NCBI RefSeq assembly: GCF_018967865.2
Contig: NZ_JAHLZY020000001.1
Span: forward strand, 4,030,001 to 4,094,000
DNA length: 64,000 nt
Origin: Hymenobacter siberiensis
GTDB lineage: Bacteria; Bacteroidota; Bacteroidia; Cytophagales; Hymenobacteraceae
Direction: 5' to 3'
Shown here: one piece after another, positions 8,738-16,812 of the stretch
How the letters are laid out: each line of letters opens with the position of its first letter
Position numbering within the stretch: position 1 is the first letter of the stretch
Program-made: the position numbers and the translations under genes
Notes under the pieces: generated by a model
Told to the model about the DNA's origin: nothing
The model's input: the letters and a program-made list of their open reading frames with translations, nothing else
Databases searched by the model: none

Positions 8738-8779
8738 GGCTCCCCCTCTCTGCGGGAGAGGGGGGGCCGGGGGGTGAGG
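8738..8779. repeat. CTCACCCCCCGGCCCCCTCTCC repeat, right copy
   Basis: This is the inverted partner of 8588-8627 and abuts the stop codon of the RND pump gene (TAA read at 8782-8780). It is G-rich on the plus strand with an internal CCCCTCTC/GAGAGGGG pair. Confidence 0.75.
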
Positions 8780-11700
8780 TTACGCGTGGGCTGCCTCGCG
8801 CACTTCCTCCTCTGAAAGCGGCTCTTCCACTTTCTCCTTCTTCCCACGCGAAAACAGCACGTACAGCCCCGGAATCAGGATTACCCCGAAGATGGTGCCG
8901 ATGAACATGCCGCCGGCAGCGGCGGTACCAATGGAGCGGTTGCCCATCGCGCCCGCGCCATCGGCAATGCAGAGCGGGATGAGGCCAGCCACGAAGGCGA
9001 ACGACGTCATCAGGATGGGGCGCAGGCGGGAGCGGGCGCCTTCCACGGCCGCGTCGAGGGCCGAGAGGCCTTCCTTGCGGCGCAGCACCGCGAATTCGAT
9101 GATGAGGATGGCGTTTTTGCCCAGCAGGCCCACCAGCATCACCAGCGCCACCTGGGCGTAAATGTTGTTTTCGAGGCCCAGCAGCTTAAGCGCCAGAAAG
9201 GCGCCGAAAATGCCCGTGGGCAGGCTCAGCAGCACCGGCAGGGGCAGCAGGAAGCTTTCGTACTGCGCCGCCAGCAGCAGGTACACGAAAATGAGCACCA
9301 CGCCGAACACGTAGAGTGCCTGGTTGCCGGAGATGATTTGCTCGCGGGTCATGCCGCTCCATTCGTAGCTGTAGCCGCGCGGCAATTCCTTAGCGGCCAC
9401 TTCCTGAATGGTCTTCACGGCATCGCCGGAGGAGTAGCCGGGGGCGGCGTCGCCGTTCACCTGAGCCGATGTGTACATGTTGTAGCGGGTGAGCTGCTCG
9501 GGGCCGTACACGCGCTCCAGGCGCAGGAACGTGGCAAAGGGCACCATCTCACCCCGGTCGTTTTTCACGTACAGTTTCAGCACGTCTTCGGGCTGGGTGC
9601 GGGCGCTGGGCAGGGCCTGCACCATCACCTTATACATCTGGCCGAAGCGGATGAAGTTGGAGGCGTAGTTCGCGCCCATCAGGGTTTGCAGGGTGCTCAT
9701 GGCCCGCTCCACGGTCACGCCTTTTTTGGCGGCCAGGTCGGTATCGAGGTGGATGAGGTACTGCGGGAAATTGGGGTCGAAGCCGGAGAACGTGCCCTCG
9801 ATGGCCGGCGTAGCGTTCAGGGCCTTGATGAAGCGCTGCGTAACTTTCGCGGTCTGCTGCAAATCGCCGCGCCCGGTGCGGTCCAGCACCCGGAAGTCGA
9901 AGCCGCCGGCGTTGCCGAAGCCCGGCACCGTGGGCGGCGTGAAGAACTGAATCTGGGCATCGGTGATGCCGCGGGTTTTGGCTTTCAGCTCGTTGATGAT
10001 GTCGGTGGTCGACTGCTCACGCTTGTCCCAGGCGGCGAGGTTAATCATGCCCATGCCGTAGCTGGCGCCCGACACGTCGTTGAGCAAGCTGTAGCCGGCC
10101 AGGGTCGAAACCGACTCTACCGGACCCAGCTTGCTGGCCACGCGCTGCACCTTATCGAGCACGCGCTGGGTGCGCTCCACGGTGGCGCCGGGCGGCGTGG
10201 TTACGTTGATGTACACCATGCCCTGGTCCTCGCTCGGGATGAAGCCGGTGGGCAGAATCCGGCTCACGCCCCAGGTGGCGGCGAAGAAGAACAGCAGCAT
10301 GGCCACCGTAATCAGGCGGCGCGAAGCCACCGTGCGCACCAGCCCCTGGTAGCGGTCGGCAAAGGCTTCGTAGCGGCGGTTGAAGCCGGCGAAAAACCGG
10401 CCCATCAGGCCCGTGCGCTCGCTGTCTTCTTTAGGCTCTTTCAGCAAAAGCGCACAAAGGGCGGGCGTGAGCGTCAGGGCATTCACGCCCGAAATGACAA
10501 TGGCAATGGCCAGCGTGAGCGAAAACTGCCGGTAGAACACGCCCACCGGCCCGCTCATAAACGACACCGGAATAAACACCGCCGACATCACCAGCGTGAT
10601 GGCGATGATGGCCCCACCGATTTCGCCCATGGCCGCCAACGTGGCGTCCATGGCGCTGAGGTGCTCCTCGTGCATCTTGGCGTGCACGGCCTCCACCACC
10701 ACAATGGCGTTATCGACCACAATGCCAATGGCCAGCACCAGCGCAAACAGGGTGAGCAGGTTGATGCTGAAGCCCATGATTTTCATGAAAAACAGCGTGC
10801 CCACCAGCGCCACCGGCACGGCCAGCGCCGGAATCAGCGTCGAGCGCCAGTCCTGCAAAAACAGGAATACAATCACGAACACCAGCAAAAATGCCTCGAC
10901 CAGCGTGCGCAGCACTTCGTGAATACTGGCATCGAGGAAGCGTGATACATCGTAGCTGATGCTATAGCGCATGCCGGGCGGGAAGTTGGTTTTCTGCAGC
11001 TCGGCCATGCGCGCCTTCACGGCGTCAATTACGTCCGAAGCATTGGAGCCGGGCAGCTGCTTGAGCATGATGGCGGCCGAGGGCTGGCCGTTCGATTTCG
11101 AAGTCATGCGGTAGGTCTGCGCGCCGAATTCCACGTCGGCCACGTCCTGCAGGCGCAGCACCGAGCCGTCGGGGTTGGCCCGCACCACCAGCTGGCGGTA
11201 CTGCTCCGGCTCGAAAAGCTTGCCCGTGTAGCGCAGCACGTATTGCAGCGCCTGGGCGCCCTGGCCCGAGCTTTCGCCCGAACGCCCGGGAGCCGCCTCA
11301 ATATTCTGGGCCTGAATGGCGGTTACAATCTCATCAGCCCCCAGCTTGTAGGCCAGCATCCGGTCGGGCTTGAGCCACACGCGCATGGCGTATTCGCGGC
11401 TGCCCATAATCTCAGCCAAACCCACGCCTTTGATGCGCTTGAGCTCCTGCAACACGTTGATATCTGCAAAGTTGTAGATAAACTTCTCGCCCACGCTCTT
11501 GTCGTCGCTCACCACGTTCAGGTAGAGTAGCATGGAGTTTACCTCCTTCTCGGTGGTCACGCCGGCCTTGATAACTTCCTCCGGCAATTCGTCGATAATG
11601 GTGGTCACGCGGTTCTGCACGGCCACGGCAGCCAGGTCGGGGTCGGTGCCCACTTCGAAGAATACCTCCACCAGCGTGGTGCCGTTGTTGGTCGTCACCG

Positions 11701-11938
11701 TATTCATGTACGTCATGCCCGGTACGCCGTTGATGGCGCGCTCCAGCGGCGTGGCCACGGCCTTGGCGCAGACTTCGGCATTGGCGCCATTGTATTTGGC
11801 CCGCACCGTGACGGATGGCGGCACAATGTCGGGAAACTGCGTAACCGGCAGCACAAACAGTGCCCCCACCCCCAGTAGGGTGATGAATAGGGAAATAACG
11901 AGCGATAAAACCGGCCGCCGGATGAAGATATTGAACAT
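8780..11938 (-). CDS. RND efflux pump inner membrane subunit, HAE1 (AcrB-like) family
   Basis: A 1052-residue pump starting MFNIFIRRPVLSLVISLFIT, with 12 membrane helices and two large periplasmic loops as in AcrB. LPVTQFPDIVPPSVTV follows TM1. The proton-relay motif GIVVDNAIVVVEAV in TM4 keeps the charged residue, and GLLGKNAILIIEFA is in TM10-11. HAE1 pumps export hydrophobic or amphiphilic compounds by proton antiport. The hydrophobe/amphiphile type is favoured over metal pumps because the FPDI N-terminus is HAE1-like. It lies between adaptor and TolC-like genes; the tripartite pump is complete. Confidence 0.95.
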   Translation of the reverse strand: MFNIFIRRPVLSLVISLFITLLGVGALFVLPVTQFPDIVPPSVTVRAKYNGANAEVCAKAVATPLERAINGVPGMTYMNTVTTNNGTTLVEVFFEVGTDPDLAAVAVQNRVTTIIDELPEEVIKAGVTTEKEVNSMLLYLNVVSDDKSVGEKFIYNFADINVLQELKRIKGVGLAEIMGSREYAMRVWLKPDRMLAYKLGADEIVTAIQAQNIEAAPGRSGESSGQGAQALQYVLRYTGKLFEPEQYRQLVVRANPDGSVLRLQDVADVEFGAQTYRMTSKSNGQPSAAIMLKQLPGSNASDVIDAVKARMAELQKTNFPPGMRYSISYDVSRFLDASIHEVLRTLVEAFLLVFVIVFLFLQDWRSTLIPALAVPVALVGTLFFMKIMGFSINLLTLFALVLAIGIVVDNAIVVVEAVHAKMHEEHLSAMDATLAAMGEIGGAIIAITLVMSAVFIPVSFMSGPVGVFYRQFSLTLAIAIVISGVNALTLTPALCALLLKEPKEDSERTGLMGRFFAGFNRRYEAFADRYQGLVRTVASRRLITVAMLLFFFAATWGVSRILPTGFIPSEDQGMVYINVTTPPGATVERTQRVLDKVQRVASKLGPVESVSTLAGYSLLNDVSGASYGMGMINLAAWDKREQSTTDIINELKAKTRGITDAQIQFFTPPTVPGFGNAGGFDFRVLDRTGRGDLQQTAKVTQRFIKALNATPAIEGTFSGFDPNFPQYLIHLDTDLAAKKGVTVERAMSTLQTLMGANYASNFIRFGQMYKVMVQALPSARTQPEDVLKLYVKNDRGEMVPFATFLRLERVYGPEQLTRYNMYTSAQVNGDAAPGYSSGDAVKTIQEVAAKELPRGYSYEWSGMTREQIISGNQALYVFGVVLIFVYLLLAAQYESFLLPLPVLLSLPTGIFGAFLALKLLGLENNIYAQVALVMLVGLLGKNAILIIEFAVLRRKEGLSALDAAVEGARSRLRPILMTSFAFVAGLIPLCIADGAGAMGNRSIGTAAAGGMFIGTIFGVILIPGLYVLFSRGKKEKVEEPLSEEEVREAAHA

Positions 11939-11959
11939 AGAATCGGGATTTTATCAGAC

Positions 11960-12064
11960 CGTCATGCAGAGCGCAGCGAAGCATCTCGCATAGGGTAGTA
12001 ATTCAATCGTGAGAAATGGATTAGTGGTAGCACGCGAGATGCTTCGACTACGCTCAGCATGACG
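11960..12064. repeat. Inverted repeat joining two palindrome classes
   Basis: The left arm is CGTCATGCAGAGCGCAGCG..., 11960-11989. The right arm, 12034-12064, is the complement of CGTCATGCTGAGCGTAGTCG.... The arms agree at their ends but differ in the centre, as if one half came from the CAGAGCGCAGCG class and the other from the CTGAGCG(A/T)AGTCG class. It lies in the 150-bp gap between adaptor and pump genes of one operon. Confidence 0.85.
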
Positions 12065-12088
12065 TTCTTTTAGGGCGATGCGAAGCGT

Positions 12089-13246
12089 TTACTCGTTCGC
12101 CGCCACGCTCTTCAGCGTCACCGCACGCCCGGCAATGTGGGTGCCGTCGCGCAGGTCCTGGATGCCTTCGCACACCACCTGCTCACCCGGCTTCAGCCCG
12201 GATTTCACCACATAGTAGGCCGCCAGGCGGCTTTTGGGCAGGAAGCTCTGCTGATGCACGATGCCCTTGGCATCCAGCACATATACGTAGTATTTATCCT
12301 GCTGCTCAAACACCGCTTTCTGCGGCACCAGCACGGCATCGGATACGGTGTTGGCCAGGCGCACCTTGCCGGTCGCGCCGTGCTTGAGAATGCGCTTCGG
12401 ATTACCGAAACGGGCCCGGAAGGCAATGGCGCCGGTGTTAGACTCGAACTCACTTTCCACGGTTTCAATCTTGCCGGGGGGCGAGTAGAGGGAGCCGTCG
12501 GCCAGCACCAGCCGCACCATATTCGTGCTGCGGGCCGAGTCCTGGGCGCGGGTTTTGATGAACTCCAGGTAATCGGCTTCCGACACGTTGAAGTAGGCGA
12601 ATACCTCGCTCGCGTCCGATACCGTCGTGAGCAGCGTGCCATCGTCCACGAGGCTGCCTACTTTCAGCAGCTCGCGGTTTACCACCCCGTCGAAGGGGGC
12701 GCGTACCAGCGTGTAGCTGAGCATGAGGGCGGCATTGCTTTCGGCCGAGCGGGCCTGGGCCACGTTGGCTTCGGCGGCATTCAGCTGGGCGCGGGCCACG
12801 TCGAGCTCCGAGGCGGTGATGACGTTTTTGGCGGTGAGCATCTTCACGCGGTCCAGCTGCAGGGCGGCCACGCGGGCCTGGGCAATGGCATTGCTCAGGC
12901 CCGCGTGCAGGCGGGCCAGCTTGGTGCGGTATTCGGCGGCCGAAATCTGGAACAGGGGCTGGCCCTTCTTCACCACGTGGCCTTCATCAACAAAGATTTT
13001 TTCGATGTAGCCCTTCACCCGTGCTCGCAGCTCCACGTTGCGTTCGGCCTGAATCTCGGCCACGTATTCGCGGGTAAGCACGGTATCGTGGGCTACGAGG
13101 CGCACCACGGGCAACTCCAGCGGCTGGTCGTCTTTAGTGGGCGTGTTGCCTTCCCCACTGCCGCAGCCGGTGAGAGCGGCCCCGCCCAGCACGGGCAGCA
13201 GTAAAACAAGGCAGTGGCGGAATAAGCTGGGCAATGGTACAGACAT
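12089..13246 (-). CDS. RND efflux periplasmic adaptor (HlyD/AcrA family) lipoprotein
   Basis: A 385-residue membrane fusion protein. The lipoprotein signal ends ALTGCGSG (Cys about residue 28). The order is typical: barrel/lipoyl half EYVAEIQAERNVELRARVKG, lipoyl motif VDEGHVVKKGQPLFQI, a coiled-coil hairpin (about residues 110-165), the second lipoyl half YTLVRAPFDGVVNR, then beta-barrel and membrane-proximal domains. It links the pump to the TolC-like channel. It is the first gene of the adaptor-pump-channel set, with its start 75 bp after the small upstream gene. Confidence 0.93.
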   Translation of the reverse strand: MSVPLPSLFRHCLVLLLPVLGGAALTGCGSGEGNTPTKDDQPLELPVVRLVAHDTVLTREYVAEIQAERNVELRARVKGYIEKIFVDEGHVVKKGQPLFQISAAEYRTKLARLHAGLSNAIAQARVAALQLDRVKMLTAKNVITASELDVARAQLNAAEANVAQARSAESNAALMLSYTLVRAPFDGVVNRELLKVGSLVDDGTLLTTVSDASEVFAYFNVSEADYLEFIKTRAQDSARSTNMVRLVLADGSLYSPPGKIETVESEFESNTGAIAFRARFGNPKRILKHGATGKVRLANTVSDAVLVPQKAVFEQQDKYYVYVLDAKGIVHQQSFLPKSRLAAYYVVKSGLKPGEQVVCEGIQDLRDGTHIAGRAVTLKSVAANE

Positions 13247-13321
13247 AGAGGGAATAACGAAAAATTTAGACGCTTGGGTATCATTACATCAAAATAGATG
13301 GAAGAATCGATATACTCGTAC

Positions 13322-13618
13322 TCAGGGCAGCAGGGCCAGCAGCTCCTCATCCACGGCATCGGGCCGGACGGCCGAGGCACGGGGCGTGACCAAGTAGCAG
13401 CGGGCCATGAAATCGAGCAGCACCTGGCCCTGGTGCACAACGGCCGTGTGCTGGTCGGCCGACCATTCCACCACCGGGTCGGCGGCCAGAATGGCGCGGT
13501 GCCACCACGAAAGCGAAGCCGCCGAACGGCCCAGACGGCGCACCATGTCGCAGCGCAGTTGGATAACGGCCTGCCACTGGGCGGCGGGCGAAAGGGCGGA
13601 GAAGCTGGTGGTCGTCAT
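13322..13618 (-). CDS. Small protein of unknown function
   Basis: A 98-residue predicted helical protein (AAQWQAVIQLRCDMVRRLGR, WWHRAILAADPVVEWS) with no signal peptide or membrane helix. I do not recognise the family. It sits between the copper-storage-like gene and the efflux adaptor on the same strand, 54 bp after the former. A long frame on the opposite strand overlaps it but lacks domain features. Gene order and codon use favour the minus strand. Confidence 0.65.
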   Translation of the reverse strand: MTTTSFSALSPAAQWQAVIQLRCDMVRRLGRSAASLSWWHRAILAADPVVEWSADQHTAVVHQGQVLLDFMARCYLVTPRASAVRPDAVDEELLALLP

Positions 13619-13672
13619 GGCAACGGCGGAAAAAGGATGAATGAGAAAGGAGAAGGGAGTAGAAATGAAGCG

Positions 13673-14038
13673 CTAGTAGCTGGTGCGGCAGGCGTCTTCG
13701 GCCATGCGGCAGGCATCGGTGCAGCGGCGGCTGAAGTCGCCGGGATGCTGGGTGGTTTCGTCGGCGCAAGCGCGGCACAGCTCAGCGCACTCGCGCAGGA
13801 TGTAGCGGAAGTGCTCGGAGCCGCGCGCCACGAACACGCCGGCCAGCTGGCACAGGTCGGCGCAGTCGCGGCCCAGGCGCATGCTGCGCGCCCGGCTCGG
13901 GAGGTCGGGCTCATTCCAGCTGTAGGCAATGAACTCGTTGCAGGCCGTGGCGCAGGTAAAGAGGGCATCGAGCAGCACCTGCTGGCGGGGCAGCATTTCG
14001 GCATGTGCCGGAGCAGTCGAATAGGAAGGAGGAAACAT
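13673..14038 (-). CDS. Cys-rich four-helix-bundle protein (DUF326/copper-storage-like)
   Basis: A 121-residue protein with ten Cys in helical spacing: FTCATACNEF, RDCADLCQLAG, RECAELCRACADET, and CTDACRMAEDACR. This CxxxC pattern lining a helical bundle matches the DUF326/Csp family, whose characterised members bind many Cu(I) ions. No Tat or Sec signal is seen, so a cytosolic form is likely. Its place upstream of an RND efflux set suggests metal or toxic-compound stress (inference). The pump itself looks HAE1-like rather than copper-type. Confidence 0.85.
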   Translation of the reverse strand: MFPPSYSTAPAHAEMLPRQQVLLDALFTCATACNEFIAYSWNEPDLPSRARSMRLGRDCADLCQLAGVFVARGSEHFRYILRECAELCRACADETTQHPGDFSRRCTDACRMAEDACRTSY

Positions 14039-14071
14039 GGTGTTGGGCGGGGTTAAGAATAGCGTGAGGTA

Positions 14072-14302
14072 TCAGGGACGGACGGCCAGTAGCGAATCGG
14101 CCGGTGCGGCGGCGGGCTGCCGCAGCGAATCGGGCGGCAGCAGCAAGGCAGTGGGCACACGCAGCTGGGCCTCCAGCTCCTGGTCAAAGGCATGAGTTTC
14201 GAGCCGCAGCAAACAGTAAAAGTTGAACGCCGTCGACAGCACCAGGGCCCCCACCAACAGGTAGAGCAGCATGCGCGGACGGGTTTGAGCGGTTCTCTTC
14301 AT
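14072..14302 (-). CDS. Small single-pass membrane protein, unknown
   Basis: A 76-residue protein starting MKRTAQTRPR, then one membrane helix (MLLYLLVGALVLSTAFNFYC) and a polar, Pro-rich tail. ATG 14302 was preferred over the longer frame because it gives a basic N-terminus directly before the helix. I do not recognise a family. It is first in the minus-strand series leading to the efflux genes, 33 bp before the Cys-rich protein gene. Confidence 0.6.
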   Translation of the reverse strand: MKRTAQTRPRMLLYLLVGALVLSTAFNFYCLLRLETHAFDQELEAQLRVPTALLLPPDSLRQPAAAPADSLLAVRP

Positions 14303-14391
14303 AGCAAAGCCAGTGGCAGTGTTGGCTACAAAGGACCCCAACCGGTATTAACCTGGCCTGAATGCGAGATTAAAAAACATTAAAATGTGCG

Positions 14392-14549
14392 CGGAAAACG
14401 ACTGTCATCCTGAGCATTCTGCGATTAAAGCAGAGACGAAGGACCTTCTCACGTCCGCGCCGACAGAATTACTGCAAGCCGTTCCAGCATGATAAGGTCC
14501 TTCGTCTCTGCTTTAATCGCAGAATGCTCAGGATGACAGTCGTTTTCCG
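14392..14549. repeat. Long perfect inverted repeat, 56-bp arms
   Basis: Left arm 14392-14447 and right arm 14494-14549 are exact complements, with a 46-nt loop. The core TGTCATCCTGAGCATTCTGC belongs to the GTCAT(C/G)CTGAGC class found at 33581, 45254, 48065 and 56234. It is the longest perfect pair in the window. It occupies the gap between the histidine kinase stop and the small membrane gene start, both minus strand. Confidence 0.95.
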
Positions 14550-14556
14550 TTACCCC

Positions 14557-15933
14557 CTACCCCACCACCGGCAGGCGCAGCGTGGCCGTGGTACCCTGCC
14601 CCGGCTCCGAGGCCAGCACCAGCGTGCCGCCGTGGCGCTGCGCAATCTTCTGCGTCACGGCCAAGCCGATGCCGTAGCCAGGCTGCTGGCGGCCGTTTTC
14701 GGCTCGGTACAGCGGCTCGAACACCCGCGCCAAATCAGAGGGGGCAATGCCGATGCCGGTATCGGCCACGGCTACCTGCACGGTTTCGGGGTTGGCGTAG
14801 CCCAGGGTGGCGCGCACCTCAGCGGCCGAGTATTTGCAGGCGTTGTCGAGCAGGTTGAGCAGGGCCGTGGTGAGGAGCTGAGCATTGCCGGCCACGGCAA
14901 AGGGCGTATCCAGTTGGTCGGGCACATCGCCGAAAGCCACCTGCACCAGCCGGCCGGGGTGGCGGGCCTGGCACTGGGCCACGGCCTGGGTCAGGCACTC
15001 GTCGAGGCGCACGGGTTCGCGGCGGCCACCCATCTCGCCGGCCTGGGCCAGGGCCAGCAGGCCGTTGGTGATGCCCACCAACTGGCGCAAATCTTCTACG
15101 GCCGAGGCCATACTTTCTTGGGCGTCGGGCAGAGTTTCATCGTAGGCCAGGGCGGTTTGCAGGGTGCCCAGGGCCACGGTGAGGGGCGTGCGCAACTCGT
15201 GCGAGGCGTGGCTCACGAAGCTGCGCTGGGCCTCGAAAGCCTGTTCCAGTCCGCCCAGCATCTGGTTGAAGGTAATGGCCAGTTGCGCGATTTCGTCGGT
15301 ACCGTTGCCTTCATCCACGCGGCGGCTCAGCTCGCGGGCGGTTATTTTTTTCACCTGCTTCACCACCCGGGCAATGGGTTTCAGCGACTCGTCGGCGAAG
15401 TACCAGCCGGCCAGAATGATAAGCACCAGCGCCCCCACGTTGCCGGCCAGCAAAATCAGCCGCAGACTGGCCAGCTGGGCCCAGCCCAGCTCGTCGTAGC
15501 CGGCCGCAAACAGCCGGTAGGACTGCCCCGCCGGTCCGTAATTGAAACCCACCGCATCGAGTGGCCCGGCGCGGAAGCGCACCAGCGGTGCGCCAGTGGC
15601 CAAGCGTGGCAATTGGCTCTGGTTAGCCTGCTGCGGCACGGTGTCGGCGCTCACGTAAATCAACCGGTTATCCGGCGCGTAAATGCTGATTTCCTCCTGC
15701 TCGATGGTGAGCAAGTCGCTGCGGCTAAAGGTGCGGCGCACGGCCCCGGCCGAGTCGGCGGGCGCAGTGCGCAGGTGCAGGCGGGCCGTCATAATTGCCT
15801 TGCCCGCCAGCCGCCGCGTGAAGCGCTGCTCCCGCGCCGCCGCGTGGAAGTAGTACACAAACGCCGAAAACCCGAGCTGAATGGCCAGCACGAGCAGCGT
15901 AAAGCGCAGAATCAACTTGTTGCGAATCAGCAT
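14557..15933 (-). CDS. Sensor histidine kinase, OmpR-partner type
   Basis: A 458-residue membrane kinase. TM1 is near residues 9-29, followed by a periplasmic sensor of about 120 residues and TM2 near 157-179. HAMP is at about 180-233. HisKA has SHASHELRTP with phospho-acceptor H245. The ATPase domain has the N-box NLLDNACKYS (360-369), DTGIGI (391-396) and GYGIGLAV. All catalytic motifs are intact. It pairs with the response regulator directly upstream. A 61-bp palindrome lies between the two genes and might lower kinase expression relative to the regulator (inference). The signal sensed is unknown. Confidence 0.93.
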   Translation of the reverse strand: MLIRNKLILRFTLLVLAIQLGFSAFVYYFHAAAREQRFTRRLAGKAIMTARLHLRTAPADSAGAVRRTFSRSDLLTIEQEEISIYAPDNRLIYVSADTVPQQANQSQLPRLATGAPLVRFRAGPLDAVGFNYGPAGQSYRLFAAGYDELGWAQLASLRLILLAGNVGALVLIILAGWYFADESLKPIARVVKQVKKITARELSRRVDEGNGTDEIAQLAITFNQMLGGLEQAFEAQRSFVSHASHELRTPLTVALGTLQTALAYDETLPDAQESMASAVEDLRQLVGITNGLLALAQAGEMGGRREPVRLDECLTQAVAQCQARHPGRLVQVAFGDVPDQLDTPFAVAGNAQLLTTALLNLLDNACKYSAAEVRATLGYANPETVQVAVADTGIGIAPSDLARVFEPLYRAENGRQQPGYGIGLAVTQKIAQRHGGTLVLASEPGQGTTATLRLPVVG

Positions 15934-15939
15934 GAATTG

Positions 15940-16000
15940 TAGCGCGGACTTTTAGTCCGTGAGTATTGTTGTTCAACTCGCGGACTAAAAGTCCGCGCTA
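15940..16000. repeat. TAGCGCGGACTTTTAGTCCG inverted repeat
   Basis: Exact 20-bp arms 15940-15959 and 15981-16000. Each arm is itself a small palindrome (CGGACT-TTT-AGTCCG), so it can fold as one long or two short hairpins. Related copies are at 41285-41344 and 55346-55415. It lies inside a two-gene regulator-kinase operon. Confidence 0.9.
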
Positions 16001-16002
16001 CT

Positions 16003-16683
16003 TTACCCACCCTCCCGGGCCACGTAGCCCATGCCCACCACGGTATGAATCAGCTTCATCCCGAACCCCTTGTCCATCTTCTTGCGCAGGTGGCTCACGT
16101 ACACGTCAATGATATTGGTGTTGGTATCGAAGTTCAAATCCCAGACTTTCTCGGCGATGTCGACCCGCGAAATCACCCGGTTGCGGTTCAGGAGCAGGTA
16201 CTCGAGCAAGCCATATTCCTTGGTGGTGAGCTCGATGCGCTGGCCGGCGCGGGTCACGGCCTTGGTGTCGAGGTTCAGCTCCAAATCGGCCAGGCGCAGC
16301 ACCTGCTTCACGGCGGTGGCCTCGGTGCCGCGCCGGGTGAGCACCCGCGCACGCAGTAGCAATTCCTTGAATTCGAAGGGCTTGACGAGGTAGTCGTCGG
16401 CCCCGGCCTCGAAGCCAGTCACCTTGTCGTCGAGGCTATCTAGGGCCGTGAGCAGGAGCACCGGCAGGCGCGGGTAGTCGGCCCGGATGAACCGGCACAG
16501 CTCAAAGCCGTTGATGTGGGGCAGGTTCACGTCCAGAATCACCAGGTCGTAGGGCTGCTGCCGCACCATCGAGAGCCCCATCTGGCCGTCGTAGGCCACA
16601 TCCAGCTCGTAGCCTTCGTGCCGAAAGCCTTTGCTGACAAACGTGGCGAGCTTGGGCTCATCCTCAACGAGTAGTAGTTTCAT
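16003..16683 (-). CDS. DNA-binding response regulator, OmpR/PhoB family
   Basis: A 226-residue regulator. The receiver domain has the acidic pair E7/D8, phospho-acceptor D51 (LVILDVNLP), T79 and K101 (YLVKPF). The C-terminal winged helix (about residues 125-224) includes ELTTKEYGLLEYLLLNRNRV and DVYVSHLRKKMDKG. It is activated by phosphotransfer from the kinase encoded just downstream. Targets are not indicated; the efflux cluster 2 kb further downstream on the same strand is one possibility only by position. Confidence 0.95.
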   Translation of the reverse strand: MKLLLVEDEPKLATFVSKGFRHEGYELDVAYDGQMGLSMVRQQPYDLVILDVNLPHINGFELCRFIRADYPRLPVLLLTALDSLDDKVTGFEAGADDYLVKPFEFKELLLRARVLTRRGTEATAVKQVLRLADLELNLDTKAVTRAGQRIELTTKEYGLLEYLLLNRNRVISRVDIAEKVWDLNFDTNTNIIDVYVSHLRKKMDKGFGMKLIHTVVGMGYVAREGG

Positions 16684-16734
16684 GGCAAAGAAAAATATGC
16701 TGAAGAGCGAAAGGTCGGAACGTCATGGTGGAGT

Positions 16735-16803
16735 TGTTTAGAAAGTCCCCGAACGGTCATGCAGAGCGCAGCGAAGCATGACCGTTCGGGGACTTTCTAA
16801 ACA
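16735..16803. repeat. Perfect TTTAGAAAGTC-framed inverted repeat
   Basis: Arms 16735-16762 and 16776-16803 are exact 28-bp complements. They run TGTTTAGAAAGTCCCCGAAC then GGTCATGC. The 13-nt loop is AGAGCGCAGCGAA, the centre of the CAGAGCGCAGCG class. This looks like a minimal complete copy and shares its right arm with the mosaic at 6452. Confidence 0.95.
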
Positions 16804-16812
16804 GCTTCGCTA

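Noticed and set aside
9338-10945. Plus-strand frame of 535 codons inside the RND pump gene
   Set aside because: It is a His/Gly/Arg-rich antisense frame; the minus strand encodes a full AcrB-like pump.
13298-14056. Plus-strand frame overlapping the Cys-rich protein gene
   Set aside because: Composition is that of an antisense frame, while the minus strand gives a recognisable Cys-rich family.
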